Assembly: GCF_000787575.1 (NCBI RefSeq)
Contig: NW_012236525.1
Span: 1,069,686-1,133,685, forward strand
From: Acytostelium subglobosum LB1
Lineage: Eukaryota > Evosea > Eumycetozoa > Acytosteliales > Acytosteliaceae
Direction of reading: 5' to 3'
Length of the DNA: 64,000 bases
Under the pieces are notes generated by a model that worked only from the letters and a program-made list of their open reading frames with translations, had not been told where the DNA came from and made no database searches. Below, piece by piece: positions 11,756 through 22,595 of this stretch. The stretch's first letter is position 1, and every line of letters begins with the position of its first letter. Made by a program: the position numbers and the translations under genes.

Positions 11756-12299
11756 ACGCGTTTAAACAGGCGTGTGTGTGGTGTAGCTCGCTGGCTGGCT
11801 GGCATCCCATTACATGTATACACCTTTACCCGGGTCATGTCGTTGACCGCGAGAAGGTCACGCGTGACCTGAGTTGGTGGTGATCAAATCAATCAATATC
11901 GTGACCCTTTGATCAGATGACATCTCAGTGCTAATCAATCACACACACTCACACCATCAATCAAACACTCACTCCAAGTATAAGCACACATACTGACACA
12001 CTGATCAATTGAGATTTAATGATCAGTTAGTGATACAACCCACACCGTTCTTGAACATCTTAGGTAATGATGACCCAATCGGGGAACAGACACTACTCAA
12101 TCTCCTCAAACAGTCTGGCGCGCGCTACGGTGAACTAACCAACAAACCAACTTAATTATATTAATATGTCAATTCATTCATTAATATTTGAAAGATATGA
12201 TGTGATTTGATGGCATGGAGTGACCTTGATGGCCTTACCCATGCCTTGTGTAGTCAATCAACTTGCTTTGGAGATTGTGTCACACATCCCATCTTATGA

Positions 12300-12336
12300 A
12301 TGATCGTGATTAGTATCAAGATGGAATCACGATCAT
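12300..12336. repeat. 12-bp inverted repeat upstream of TATA box
   Basis: ATGATCGTGATT at 12300-12311 is repeated inverted and perfectly at 12325-12336, with 13 nt between. It sits about 60 bp upstream of the TATA box of the small gene at 12501, so a binding site for a dimeric factor is a reasonable inference. Confidence 0.6.
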
Positions 12337-12393
12337 CATTTATTACCATATTAGTAAGTTTGATTAACATGGAATTGGATCATTTCCAAAGTG

Positions 12394-12400
12394 TATAAAT
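12394..12400 (+). promoter_or_regulatory. Putative TATA box
   Basis: TATAAAT about 100 nt upstream of the ATG at 12501, followed by a leader rich in A and C (CAAACAAACAAAC), the expected arrangement for a short, strongly expressed dictyostelid gene. Confidence 0.55.
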
Positions 12401-12500
12401 AGTTATCCTATTTGACTTATTCAAATCATCAAACAAACAAACAACAATCTAATAATCAACTAAGTATCTTAATACCTAATACCTACTTCCAATTCCAAAA

Positions 12501-12768
12501 ATGACTCTTATCTGTAAGTTATATTCTACAACTCTGGAAATCAATCAAACAAACATAGTTTACTAATCCATTCAAAACAGCTTCAATTTCCAAGATGGGC
12601 AACATCCAGCAACCAAGCAGTGTCTCTGCCACCAAGATGGGAGCTACCTCTCCCAACGCCTCTATGGGTATCCAGGGTGCAAACAACACTTCGGGATTGA
12701 TCGACCTTAACATCCTGGCCAACATTCTCGGTCTGATTGGAATCCACGTCGATCTCCATATTCTCTAA
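12501..12768 (+). CDS. Small dictyostelid protein, HssA/UPF0512-like (tentative)
   Basis: Exon 1 is only 13 nt (12501-12513, MTLI plus one base) and exon 2 is 12581-12768, giving 66 aa. The protein begins MTLISSISKMGNIQ, is rich in S, N, A and G in the middle, and ends in an I/L/V/H/D-rich hydrophobic segment (LIDLNILANILGLIGIH). The MTL-SISKMG start, tiny first exon, Ser/Asn/Gly-rich middle and hydrophobic tail resemble the multicopy developmentally regulated small-protein families of dictyostelids (HssA/B-like, UPF0512). It lacks their usual Gly/Cys-rich block, so the family link is tentative. The function of these families is not known to me. The TATA box and inverted repeat upstream suggest tight regulation. 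Confidence 0.7.
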
Positions 12769-13139
12769 ATTCAAGTTCTAGAAGAACCCTCAGTCTAAAC
12801 GACCGTCCATCTATAATCCATTCAATCTTGTTAATTATTATTCATATCTTATAATAGTAAAGATCATCCTTTGTATATACCATGAATGAAACCGAGTGTG
12901 CACTGCACCTGTGATCATCATTTCAGTGAGAGTTGATGATGGGTGAGTGTGTGTGGTGTGTGTGTGAAGTGAGAATAGTTATTGACTATGGTTGATAAAT
13001 AAGGTAATATTGATTCTGGATATGTTTACATATAATAACACGGCCATACTACAATGACCAATGACATCAGTCTTAGCATATAATGTAAATTGACATTGTA
13101 ATATTACTATTTCTTTCAAACAAACAAAATATCAATAAT
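12769..13139. other. Intergenic region
   Basis: AT-rich 3' region of the small gene and upstream region of the glycosyltransferase, with a short GTGTGTG-type run at about 12945-12965. No gene or RNA was recognised. Confidence 0.5.
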
Positions 13140-14571
13140 ATGATGTTTTATAATAATATTAGTATTGGCAAGAGAAGGATAATTGTTATATTTATATTAT
13201 TCTTAGCTTTCTTAGCATGTAGTCTTACATTAGTATCAATATTTACAATATTACCCAGTTTTGCACGATCCAACTACAATCACAAAAGACAACAACTTCA
13301 TCAACAATCAAATACAGATAGTATAGAATATCAAATAATGTCAGGAGAGATAAATCAACTATCAATTAATAATTATGATGATTATAGAGAGAAACCCCTT
13401 ATTAGTATAGTTATACCTCTATATAATCAATTACAATACCTACCAAAGACGCTGGATAGTATTCAATCACAACAACAAACTGGAAAAAGACAAGATGAGC
13501 AATTTTATTTTGAAGTGATCATTGTTGATGATGGATCAACAGAATGGATGGCCAGGACAAAGTTATACCAACTTTATAATAGGTATTCACAAGTTATGAA
13601 CTTGACTGTAATGTTCCAGTCCAATGGTGGACTGACCTCGGCTAGGAACAGTGGAATATCTCAATCCCAGGGCGAGTGGATACTACCTTTGGATGCTGAT
13701 GATACTATATCAAGTGGATTCCTTTCAAGATCATACGATATAATATCACAACTGGATAGAAAGAAGAACAATACCATCATTATATCTGATTTGAATGGCT
13801 TTGTAGAAGATACCAAGGTCGAAGGACTTAAACAGACTCTGATGTCATGGCCTATTCCTGCATGGGATCGCAAAGTAATCACAAAGAAGAACCTATTACA
13901 TTGTTCAGCACTCTACAAGAAGGATCTATGGTCATCGATTGGTGGATATGACAACAGTCTATGGTTTGGTTGGGAGGATTGGGACTACTGGCTGCGTCTG
14001 GATCGCTCCCTGCCACAAGGTCTAGACATCCATGTTGTCAAAGATGAACTGTTCAACTATCGTATGAAACCAGGAATGCATTCATTCTGCAAGGATAACA
14101 ATCAACTATGTTTCTCAATGTTCATGACACTACATCCTAATGAATATTCAATCGAGGATGTTCTAAGAGCACACAAGACCATTGGAATGGAAGGTGACAA
14201 GATCATGCTTCCACTCCTACGCGTTGCCAAGCACTATCCCAACCTACCATATGTACATCTCTGGCTTGGTCTAGTACACGAGTACTCCAAGTCAACCAAA
14301 GATATTGATCAAGCACGTCAAGAGTATGACAAGTCAATTGTAAGTAACATGATCATTCTTGTCTTGTCTTCTATGACTAACATTGATGATATATACTTAG
14401 GAGCTGTCATCGACATCTGATGGTGGTGAATGGCAACCATTGATACTTCGTTCATTGGCCGATAGAGGAAGCAAAAGGTTCATTCATTCGAAGCTAGACA
14501 TTGCAGCTCAGTTCACGAAGCAACCATCACTCATTCAGCCGATGAAGAATGTCTACGGAGATATCTTCTGA
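13140..14571 (+). CDS. Family 2 glycosyltransferase, type II membrane protein
   Basis: Exons are 13140-14339 and 14401-14571, giving 456 aa. After a short basic N-terminus (GKRRI) there is one membrane segment (about residues 14-38), suggesting a Golgi type II protein with a luminal catalytic domain. GT2 hallmarks follow: ISIVIPLYNQ, VIIVDDGST, SARNSGI, and GEWILPLDADD, which carries the metal/nucleotide-sugar Asp residues. Further on come GGYD, WEDWDYWLR (catalytic base region) and a C-terminal region after the catalytic domain. The sugar donor and acceptor cannot be told from sequence. The first third uses more A/T-ending codons than the later part. Confidence 0.85.
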
Positions 14572-14670
14572 CATCCTCCTCGCCTGCTTATTATAAATAT
14601 CATACATTTATCTTGTCCTCTCTTGTATTGTCTTTTATCTATCTAAAATATCTCACTCACTCGCTCTCAA

Positions 14671-17600
14671 TCATCTTACAGGATCAAAGTTATGTAAACG
14701 TTGTCTGACTAGATATCGATCATCGCGTATTGAGTCGTGGAGACGGTTGAATAGTGATCGGGACTTGCTCGACAGCTTCTCTGCAGCAAGCACCAATGTG
14801 AACAGTGTGAATCCATAGTGGAAGCAGAGATGCTTGAGTGTGGCACTGCCGCCCAGCCAAGGGATGAGCCCGCACGATACAAAGTAGGGCACGGTGAGCA
14901 TCGTCAGCAGGTAGTGAGCGATTGGCACAAACACCTTGGTGAATGTAAATGTGAAGTCGATGTTGGCAAAGCCATTGGTCATGATGCGCTCGAAGCGGTG
15001 TGCCCATGTGTCGCCCGCTTGCTGGGCGCCATCATGATCATCAGGCACATCCGCTGGAAGATTATGTCTCAGATCTCCATTCTGAGCTGGGAACGTCGCC
15101 ACCATCTTGTACCAAAACCTAAGTATCAGTGATCCCAATATCCAGCTCTGCAGGGTAGGGTATGTGAGTTAGTGATTGGAATGATTCCAGAACATGTGTG
15201 ATCAATCTGGAGGTACATACCGAGAGCAGATCATTGAAGAAGAAGTGATATGTCTGATATGGAGTTGAGATCAGTGGCATGATCAGTGCAAAGTCCAAGA
15301 GAAGTCCAACAAGGATTGGTAGTAGCACGCATATCATCAGTCCAAGTGCAGTGACCTTGGTGATCACTGGTAGCCAACGTGCAAGATCAATGCTCCTGCT
15401 TGCGAGCACGGCACCGGTGACCTTGGCCAGAGTCCAACAAACAAACACACCCAACACGAATGTGTAGAAGTCGTTGTGGATGCCGATCGATGTCATTCCA
15501 AGAAGGAATCTGCCAACTGCCAATGGACTGCCAATCAGTAGGCAGACGGCAATGATCGAGCCAAGACACCAGCTGAGCATGAAGGCCAGTATACGAAGAA
15601 TAAATAGGTTTGGCTTGGGAATCTGTCGCTCCTCTACTTGTGGATCCCCAGGTTGTTGTTGGTGTTGTGGTTGATGATGTTGATGGTTCTGTTGTTGTTG
15701 CTGCTGCTGTTGTTGTTGGGCATTTGTATCCTTGTCAGTGTTGTCCAATAGCAAGTACTCGTCCAGTCCAAACATTGTTGCGAATAGACGACTAGTGTAC
15801 TTGACAAAGGTACCCAATGTGATGTTGAGATGCATCCTTGGAATGTAAATAGTTGATGTAAACACTGTTGTGATCATGTCGCGGTGGCAGGAAGAGGAAG
15901 GTTAGTCAATCAATCATCCCAATCAATCAAAGATATCACCTACATATGATGTCAGAACCAAATCGCCTCCAAGGATCTTCAGGATCGACTCCAGAAGGCT
16001 CGGGTAATAAGTTTGGTATCTAAGAGTGAGGAGGAGTTAGCCGACGATGTCCTGTGGCGCCAAGTCTAGACCTCAATATACACATACCAGTGAGAGAACC
16101 TTGATTGGAATAAAGACCAACATCAATATAAGGAAGCAAAGGAACATAACTGATAGTGCCATCGATACCATTGTCTTTGTGAATGGTGTCTGCGCGAGCG
16201 AGTGGGAGAGTGAATGAGTGAGTGAGTGAGTGAGTGACCGCGTCAACAGCCAGTGTACATCCATCATCTTACCATGATCAACTTCTTGATTGCAGAGGTC
16301 ATATCATCTTCGAATTCATGTATGAATGCAATGACGTTGGGCCTGAATGTTTGATTGAGGATCTCAACGACGGTGGACATGTTGAACAGGAGGAATAGGC
16401 CGACACCCCATCGTGTCATCACGAATGGCAGCTTGTTCTTGAGGAGCATCTCCACTCTCGACTCGATCGTGCCACCAAACAGATCGATTGATGCAAAGTC
16501 TATCAATGTGCCAAAGAACAACGGATGGATGACCAAGTCGAACAAGAAGAATATGATGCTAACCTTGACAAATGATTGAATGGTCCTCGTTACATTCATG
16601 AACTGTTTCGTATTCATGAAGAATCCCTATTATTGATTGATTGATTGAATGAATGAGTGAGTGAGTGCGCCAGAGCACGCAGGAGCGCAGTCGGACTTAC
16701 GATCATCATCAATATCAATGATGCCAAGAGTGTGTATCCAATGATGAGCTCGACAAGGTACTTGGCCCAATCATTCTGGGACAAGTACTCGACTGTGATC
16801 ACTTGCTGGAGTAGCCCAAGGATGTACTTGCCAACGGTAATGGGCAGGTAACAAAAGGCCACGAGGAACATGTAGTTGAAGACGTTCAACTTGATTGTGT
16901 TCTCAATGATGTCGAGATGCGGACCATAAAGTACGTTGGCGATTGGTCCCAACTGCTGCTGCTCCTGTTGCTGTTGTATGTCCTGTGCGTTAATTGGTGC
17001 CTGCGGTTCGTCAAAGTACTGCTGTGCAGCAGGGTTGGCTGCGGCCTGGCCGGGGACATGTTGCTGGCCGTGGGGGAGGGCCTCCACCTCGTCGTCCTCC
17101 TCGTCAATCTCCTCGTCATATTCCCTTATTATTTCATCCAAATCATCCTCATCCTCCTGCTCTTGTTGCTGCGAGTCGATCTCGCTGTGCGCGCGATTGA
17201 GGTATTCGATGAGCAGGTAGGTTACGACGATGGTGATGATCGTGAACACATTGATGATGAAGCCGACCGAGTAGTAGATCATCATTCTCCTGATGCTGAG
17301 CTCTCCCCACATCATCGCCAAAGTCTTGCTACCAAACAGATTGATGAATGTCACGCCACAGACGATTGGTATTGTCACTATATAACAAACTGTTGCAAAT
17401 ACAATGCGCCAGAACAGATATGCATATATCTTGAACCTTGCCACTGCCTCCACCATGAACTCTCTAACAGGTAACACATCTGGTGCATTCGCAGAGTATA
17501 CTATAATGAATTGTTTGATTGATTGATTGAGTGAGTTGAGTTGAGTGATGATCAACTTGTTTGATTGATGATGACACAACACATACTTGGAGTGAATCTG

Positions 17601-17782
17601 AAGGGATGTCCACAGAGCTCGCATGAGGAACTGTTTGAATGTTTGATCCACTCTACTAGACAACTCTCGTGAATGAACTTGATGGAGCCACTGCATCTGC
17701 ATGGATATGATAGTATATTGTCTGGTGATGGACCAGAGCGACACACTCTACACACTTGCTCATCGTCCTCATCCATATCCAT
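14671..17782 (-). CDS. RING-CH ubiquitin ligase of the ER membrane, Doa10/MARCH6/TEB4 type
   Basis: Exons are 17587-17782, 16701-17500, 16273-16626, 16088-16189, 15944-16019, 15221-15864 and 14671-15147, giving 882 aa, close to human MARCH6. The N-terminus carries a RING-CH finger: VCRVC, then PCRCSGSIKFIH, then CELCGHPF (residues about 10-60), followed by FTPIYSANAPDVLP as in the family. An acidic, Gln-rich loop and many membrane segments follow. The C-terminal block IRDDRYLVRQRLHNFDP is the conserved Doa10 tail. The enzyme ubiquitinates misfolded ER and short-lived cytosolic proteins for proteasomal degradation (ERAD). Six introns of 60-90 nt carry typical (AATC/GATT)n runs. An E2 enzyme gene lies in the same window, but a pairing is only speculative. 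Confidence 0.92.
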
Positions 17783-18033
17783 ATCTAACTCTCTCTGTAT
17801 CTATCTCTATCTCTCTGTTGTTCAAACTATTAACTCTATCTACCCCACTTTGAGAGATTGATTGAATGAAATGAATGTTTATGTGATTCCCACCTTTTTG
17901 TTGTTTTTGCTTGAAATGAAACAAATCCTCAATTTCAAAACAAATTCGAAACACTTGGGACACAACAAAAAACGAACGAAACATTGTTTAATTGATTGAT
18001 TGATTAACAACATATAGATAAAGATAGATAGAT

Positions 18034-19761
18034 ATGAATACAAAGAATACAAAGAATAAGAAGACAGTTGTTGTCAAAAAGAATAATAATAACAAAGATG
18101 ATGGATTATCATTAAATATACAAAAGAAGCAACAATCACTTGCTGATGAGATCTCGATGTTGGTGACTTCGAATGCACCAAAGTCAATCGATCCAGAGAC
18201 ATCAGACTTCTTTGGTGATTCCAATCACATGCATATGGGCAATGACCTAAACAATGACTTTGGTGATATTGAAGATGATAAGTATGTATCATTCATTCAT
18301 CTGATTGATTGAATGGACCATGATACTGACGCTTTACACTGACCCATAGCGATCAAAGTGTTAGATTGAGAGGTGACTTGCCAACAGTGTTCACAACTGG
18401 AAAGTACGCTGGAAAGAAGTCATCAAGACGTGATGATATTGATGATGATGATCAAGTTGATGAACAAGTTGATGATGATGATGACCAAGACATCGAAGAC
18501 AAGTTTGAATTCGAAGAACGCATAGTATCAAATAATATAGACAAGGCTGATGAGTTGCTAAGACAACTTGAAGAACAAGAAGATGAGGATGAAGATGAAG
18601 CCAATCAACAGTATGTATCATTCGACCCTTATCCCAACCCTTACCCTAACCCCAACCCTTGCCCTTGCCCTAACACAAATATTACCGAAGACCATCTATA
18701 ACAACCAAGAATATGGCTACATCTGCGTTGGAGGAATTGGAGAAGGCAAAGAATACAAAGAATCAATCGGAACTGTTTGATGAGTTCCTGACGACAAGAA
18801 TACATTTACAAAAGGCAGTAAACATTGCCAACAGACTGCCAAAGCCATCCGATCACAAAATGATGGTGGAGGCCGAGACCAAAATAGGCGAGGCATTCAC
18901 ATCAGCTGCCAACGAGGCCAAGTCACTGCTCTCTGATCTGTTTGATATGCAATCGGTATGTTACAATTGATCAAGCTTGGCCCGCCACCTCTGGCGGGGG
19001 TTGTCTCTGGCGGGGCCTGTAAACACAAACTAACCAACTCGAATGAATGGTCAAAATAGGAACTGATCTCAAGGAATAGTGAGATTGAACAATGTGCAGA
19101 GAAGAAGACAACGAGGAAGAGACTGAGGGACACAGAGTCATTGAGTGATATATGGTCAGCAATGGAGGAGCAGAATGCTAGACTGTTTGAATACACGAGC
19201 CAGACATTGGAGAAGTGGAACAGCAGAGTTAATGTATCGGCTAATGTGGCTGGTGTTGGCGGTGCCAAACAAGGCAAGAGTCTCAAGGCCATCAATCAAT
19301 CTGTGATGACACAGGTCAACAACACACTCAACGACTTTGAGCGACTCCAGAGAAGGACCCGACTGAGGCGATCAACCTACACCATCATTGGCCAACAACA
19401 GCAACAACAACAACAACAAGTACAGACTGATGGAAAGCGCGATGATTATGACGACGAAGTGTTTGATGATATGGACTTTTACCAGATATTGTTAAAGGAG
19501 ATTGAGAAGACGAGTGCCGAGGCTGGACAGGTCCAGGTCGGCTCGGACCAATGGCGCGAGATGCAGGCACTCAAGAAGAAGAACAAGAAGAAGGCTGTCA
19601 ACACCAAGTCATCCAAGGATCGCATGCTCAAATATGAGACCTTCCAGAAACTGGAGAACTTCATGCCACCCGTACCCGCACCCATGCCACCCTGGAACAT
19701 CGATCAACTCTTCTCCACATTATTTGGAGGCATTGGTGTTGGAGGTGGACTCAGCTCATAA
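18034..19761 (+). CDS. AATF/Che-1/Bfr2-like ribosome biogenesis protein
   Basis: Exons are 18034-18281, 18350-18610, 18691-18955 and 19060-19761, giving 491 aa. The N-terminal half is acidic and contains the family-like GKYAGKKSSRRDD. The middle has SLSDIWSAMEEQNARLFEY and TLEKWNSRV, typical of the AATF leucine-zipper-containing region. The C-terminal TRAUB domain shows DFYQILLKEI, QALKKKNKKKAVNTKSSKDR and YETFQKLENFMPPV. The family acts in the nucleolus in small-subunit rRNA processing and in animals also in transcription and apoptosis control. Exon 3 was fixed by frame: only the acceptor at 18690 continues the reading frame. Intron 2 has a C-rich telomere-like tract and intron 3 a GC-rich hairpin, both unusual in this AT-rich setting. 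Confidence 0.88.
18977..19018. repeat. GC-rich hairpin in AATF intron 3
   Basis: CCCGCCA (18981-18987) pairs perfectly with TGGCGGG (18992-18998) over a 4-nt loop. A second TGGCGGGG copy at 19008-19015 could pair with the same left arm, giving two alternative stems. The segment is far richer in G+C than surrounding intron sequence. Confidence 0.6.
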
Positions 19762-20891
19762 TCGATCAATCAATCCCAACAAATCAATACATAATACATT
19801 GATGATGGACCAATGGTTGGCACAAGCAACATGTGTACACAGGGCATTTATTTCAAACATGATCATGAAAGTCGATCATTGAACGAACAACGACACCACA
19901 CACTCAGTGGACTCGTGATCTTTTTTTGTTTGTTTTTTTAATTACTTTTATTAATTTGTTTTTTTTTGGATGTTTGGGTCTTGTAAGACTCATTCACGAA
20001 CGACTGAAGATGACCGGTGTGCACAAGAGTCTTCAAAGCGAGCCTTCACTTTTGCCATACTTGACGACCCGCCCACGTATGTATCAACACACAAAGTTAA
20101 CTTTATTTATTTATAACAATCACATGCACCTTTCATTTCTCATCAACAACAGCACAATACAATGACCTATTCGATGTCTCTTGTCAATTGACAATTGTTG
20201 ATTGTCAATCAATCAATCAAACATTCAATGCAACAATGCCTCATTACACAACAAACGATCTTAATGTGTTCTCAACTATTGTCTCGTCTCGTTCGTTTTG
20301 TTTCATTCTTGATTTCAACTCAACTTCGAATTCAATCTTCATCGATGGTCACCAAATCAGTCCGTAACGGTCACATGTGTCATCTCCTTCTTGAAGTCTA
20401 TCTCCATCAATCATCGTTGAGTGTTGACTTTGAGTTGGAAGCCACGTTGGTCCTTCACTCCCTCCCCATCCACACACACACAACGATTGGGGAAGTAATA
20501 CGATTTTAATTTTATTCTTTTTGTTTTCTCACTAACACACACAACAAACAAACAACACTCTTGTGTCTCTCCACGTTACTCACTCTCAAAGTAATAACAA
20601 CCTCCAATCAATGTGTGTGTGTATGTGTTCGTGTGTGTTCGATTGTGGTTGAGTGTTGTGATGTTGAGTTCCTCTTTCGTTCGTTAATTTCAATTTAATT
20701 TCAAATTAAATTAATTAAAAACAAAAATATACACCACTCGAGTGAGTGTGTTTGAGGATGTGCTGTTGAGCGCTCTATCTCTCTCCCTTCTCACTCTCTC
20801 GTCGGTGAGCAACAACAGGCACTAATACCCAGTTCCTCCACTCTTTCTCTCTCTTTCATTACAAACAATAACAACAAACAGCTAATCAAAC
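19762..20891. other. Intergenic region upstream of eIF4A
   Basis: This 1.1-kb spacer has T-rich runs (about 19920-19970), GT/CA-rich stretches (20470-20640), CT-rich runs (about 20770-20865) just before the eIF4A leader, and an AT-only hairpin at about 20690-20715. Open stretches are short and show no recognisable protein. The pyrimidine-rich leader may matter for translation of a highly expressed factor, which is an inference. Confidence 0.5.
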
Positions 20892-22343
20892 ATGTCTGCT
20901 CAAGCTCAAGCGTAAGTTATATTATCTTTATCTTTATCTCTACAAACAATCAAACATATATAACTAACATTATTAATCACAATCATTCAATCAATCAAAC
21001 AATCAATATCAAACAATCAATCAACAAATAATGATAAATAATAATATAGTGATTACAAAGATGACCAACTCATGAAGAATGAGTTCGTCTCAACCTATGA
21101 CACCGTCATAGATTCATTCGATGGAATGAACTTGCCAAAGGACCTCCTTAGAGGAATCTACTCCTACGGTTTTGAGAAGCCCTCTGCTATCCAACAGAGA
21201 GCCATCATGCCATTGGCCTCTGGTCTCGACATCATCGCCCAGGCCCAGTCTGGTACTGGAAAGACTGCCACCTTCACCGTTGGTATCCTCTCCCAGATCA
21301 AGATCAGCCTCCAGAGATGCCAGGCCCTCATCATCGCCCCAACCAGAGAGCTCGCTCAACAGATCCAAAAGGTATGCGATCAATCAACAACAGGAGGAGG
21401 AGGAGTTAAGAAGAGAGGAGTAGGATACATTACAGGTTGATTAACACAAAGGATATTCATTCAATCATTCACTTATTTATAGGTCGTCATTGCTCTCGGT
21501 GACTACCTCAATATCAAGTGCTACTGCTGCATTGGTGGTACCAAGCTCCAGGACGACATTGTCAACCTCCAGAATGGAGTCCACATTGTTGTCGGAACCC
21601 CAGGTCGTGTCTACGACGTCTTGCAGCGTGGTCTGATCAAGCCAGACACCATCAAGATGTTCGTTCTTGATGAGGCCGACGAGATGTTGTCCCGTGGTTT
21701 CAAGGACCAGATCTACGAGATCTTCCGTCTCTTGCCACCCTCAATCCAAGTCGGTCTGTTCTCTGCCACCATGACAGAGGAGACCCTGCAGATCACCACC
21801 AAGTTCATGAAGGATCCAGTCAAGATCCTTGTCAAGAAGGACGAGCTCACCCTCGAGGGTATCCGTCAATTCTACGTCAACGTTGGCGGTCAGGAGAAGG
21901 GCAAGTACGACGTCTTGACCGATCTCTACGAGTCTTTGTCCATCACCCAGGCCGTCATCTTCTGTAACACCCGCAGAAAGGTCGACTGGCTCACCTCCAG
22001 AATGACTGAGGACGGCTTCACCGTCGCCTCCACTCACGGAGACCAGAAGGACCGTGATGGCATTCTGTCCTCCTTCCGTTCAGGTATCTGCCGTGTCCTG
22101 ATCACCACCGATCTCCTTGCTCGTGGTATCGACGTCCAGCAAGTTTCATTGGTCATCAACTATGACCTGCCATCCAACCTCGAAAATTACATTCACAGGA
22201 TCGGTCGTTCCGGACGTTTCGGTCGTAAGGGAGTTGCCATCAACTTCATCCTCGACGACGAGCAGCCCAAGATCAGCGAGTTGTGCCGACACTACAACAC
22301 CACCATCCCAGAGATGCCAAACAACATCAGCGAGTTCCTTTAA
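20892..22343 (+). CDS. Eukaryotic initiation factor 4A, DEAD-box RNA helicase
   Basis: Exons are 20892-20911 (20 nt), 21050-21371 and 21483-22343, giving 400 aa. All DEAD-box motifs are visible: [12 protein letters not shown] (Q motif), AQSGTGKT (motif I, about residue 70), PTRELAQQ (Ia), TPGR (Ib), DEAD (II), SAT (III), and in the second RecA domain [10 protein letters not shown] and [13 protein letters not shown] (VI). The length fits eIF4A (about 400 aa) and not longer helicases. eIF4A unwinds mRNA leaders as part of eIF4F. Codons are biased to C-ending, expected of a highly expressed gene. The very short first coding exon (MSAQAQA) is followed by an intron rich in CAAT repeats. Confidence 0.95.
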
Positions 22344-22595
22344 GTCAGAGGGAGTCCTGACCGCATCAGACGTCACTTGGATCATGGTTTAGCGAACATT
22401 ACATTAATTAATTATAACTAAACACAGACTATCTTTCGCAATCCTTCGTTATTATCTCTTTATTTGTTCGGATTCGTGGGTTTCGTGGGTTCTTGGGGTA
22501 TTCTTTGTTTTTTTGATCAAGTTCAACACAACTTCATTCATTCTTTCATTCATTCATTTAGTGTACATTGTATTATCTACAGATAAATAGTTAGA

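Larger units (their letters stand above)
11756..12500. other. Intergenic region with palindrome and inverted repeat
   Basis: This 745-nt spacer is followed by the small dictyostelid gene. A perfect 16-nt palindrome (AGGTCACG and its complement) lies at 11855-11870 in a locally GC-rich stretch. A perfect 12-bp inverted repeat lies at 12300-12311/12325-12336, and a TATA box at 12394-12400. No coding region was recognised. Confidence 0.55.

Noticed and set aside
16886-17474. Plus-strand open stretches opposite the Doa10-like gene
   Set aside because: Antisense shadows of acidic and Gln-rich codons; the sense strand has a complete spliced protein with RING-CH and conserved tail.
18620-18675. Chromosome-end (telomere) interpretation
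   Set aside because: The tract lies inside an intron of an intact gene with genes on both sides.
18630-18701. Extension of AATF exon 2 through the Pro/Asn-rich segment
   Set aside because: It reads through a clear GTATGT donor and ends at a stop; splicing to 18691 restores the conserved downstream frame.
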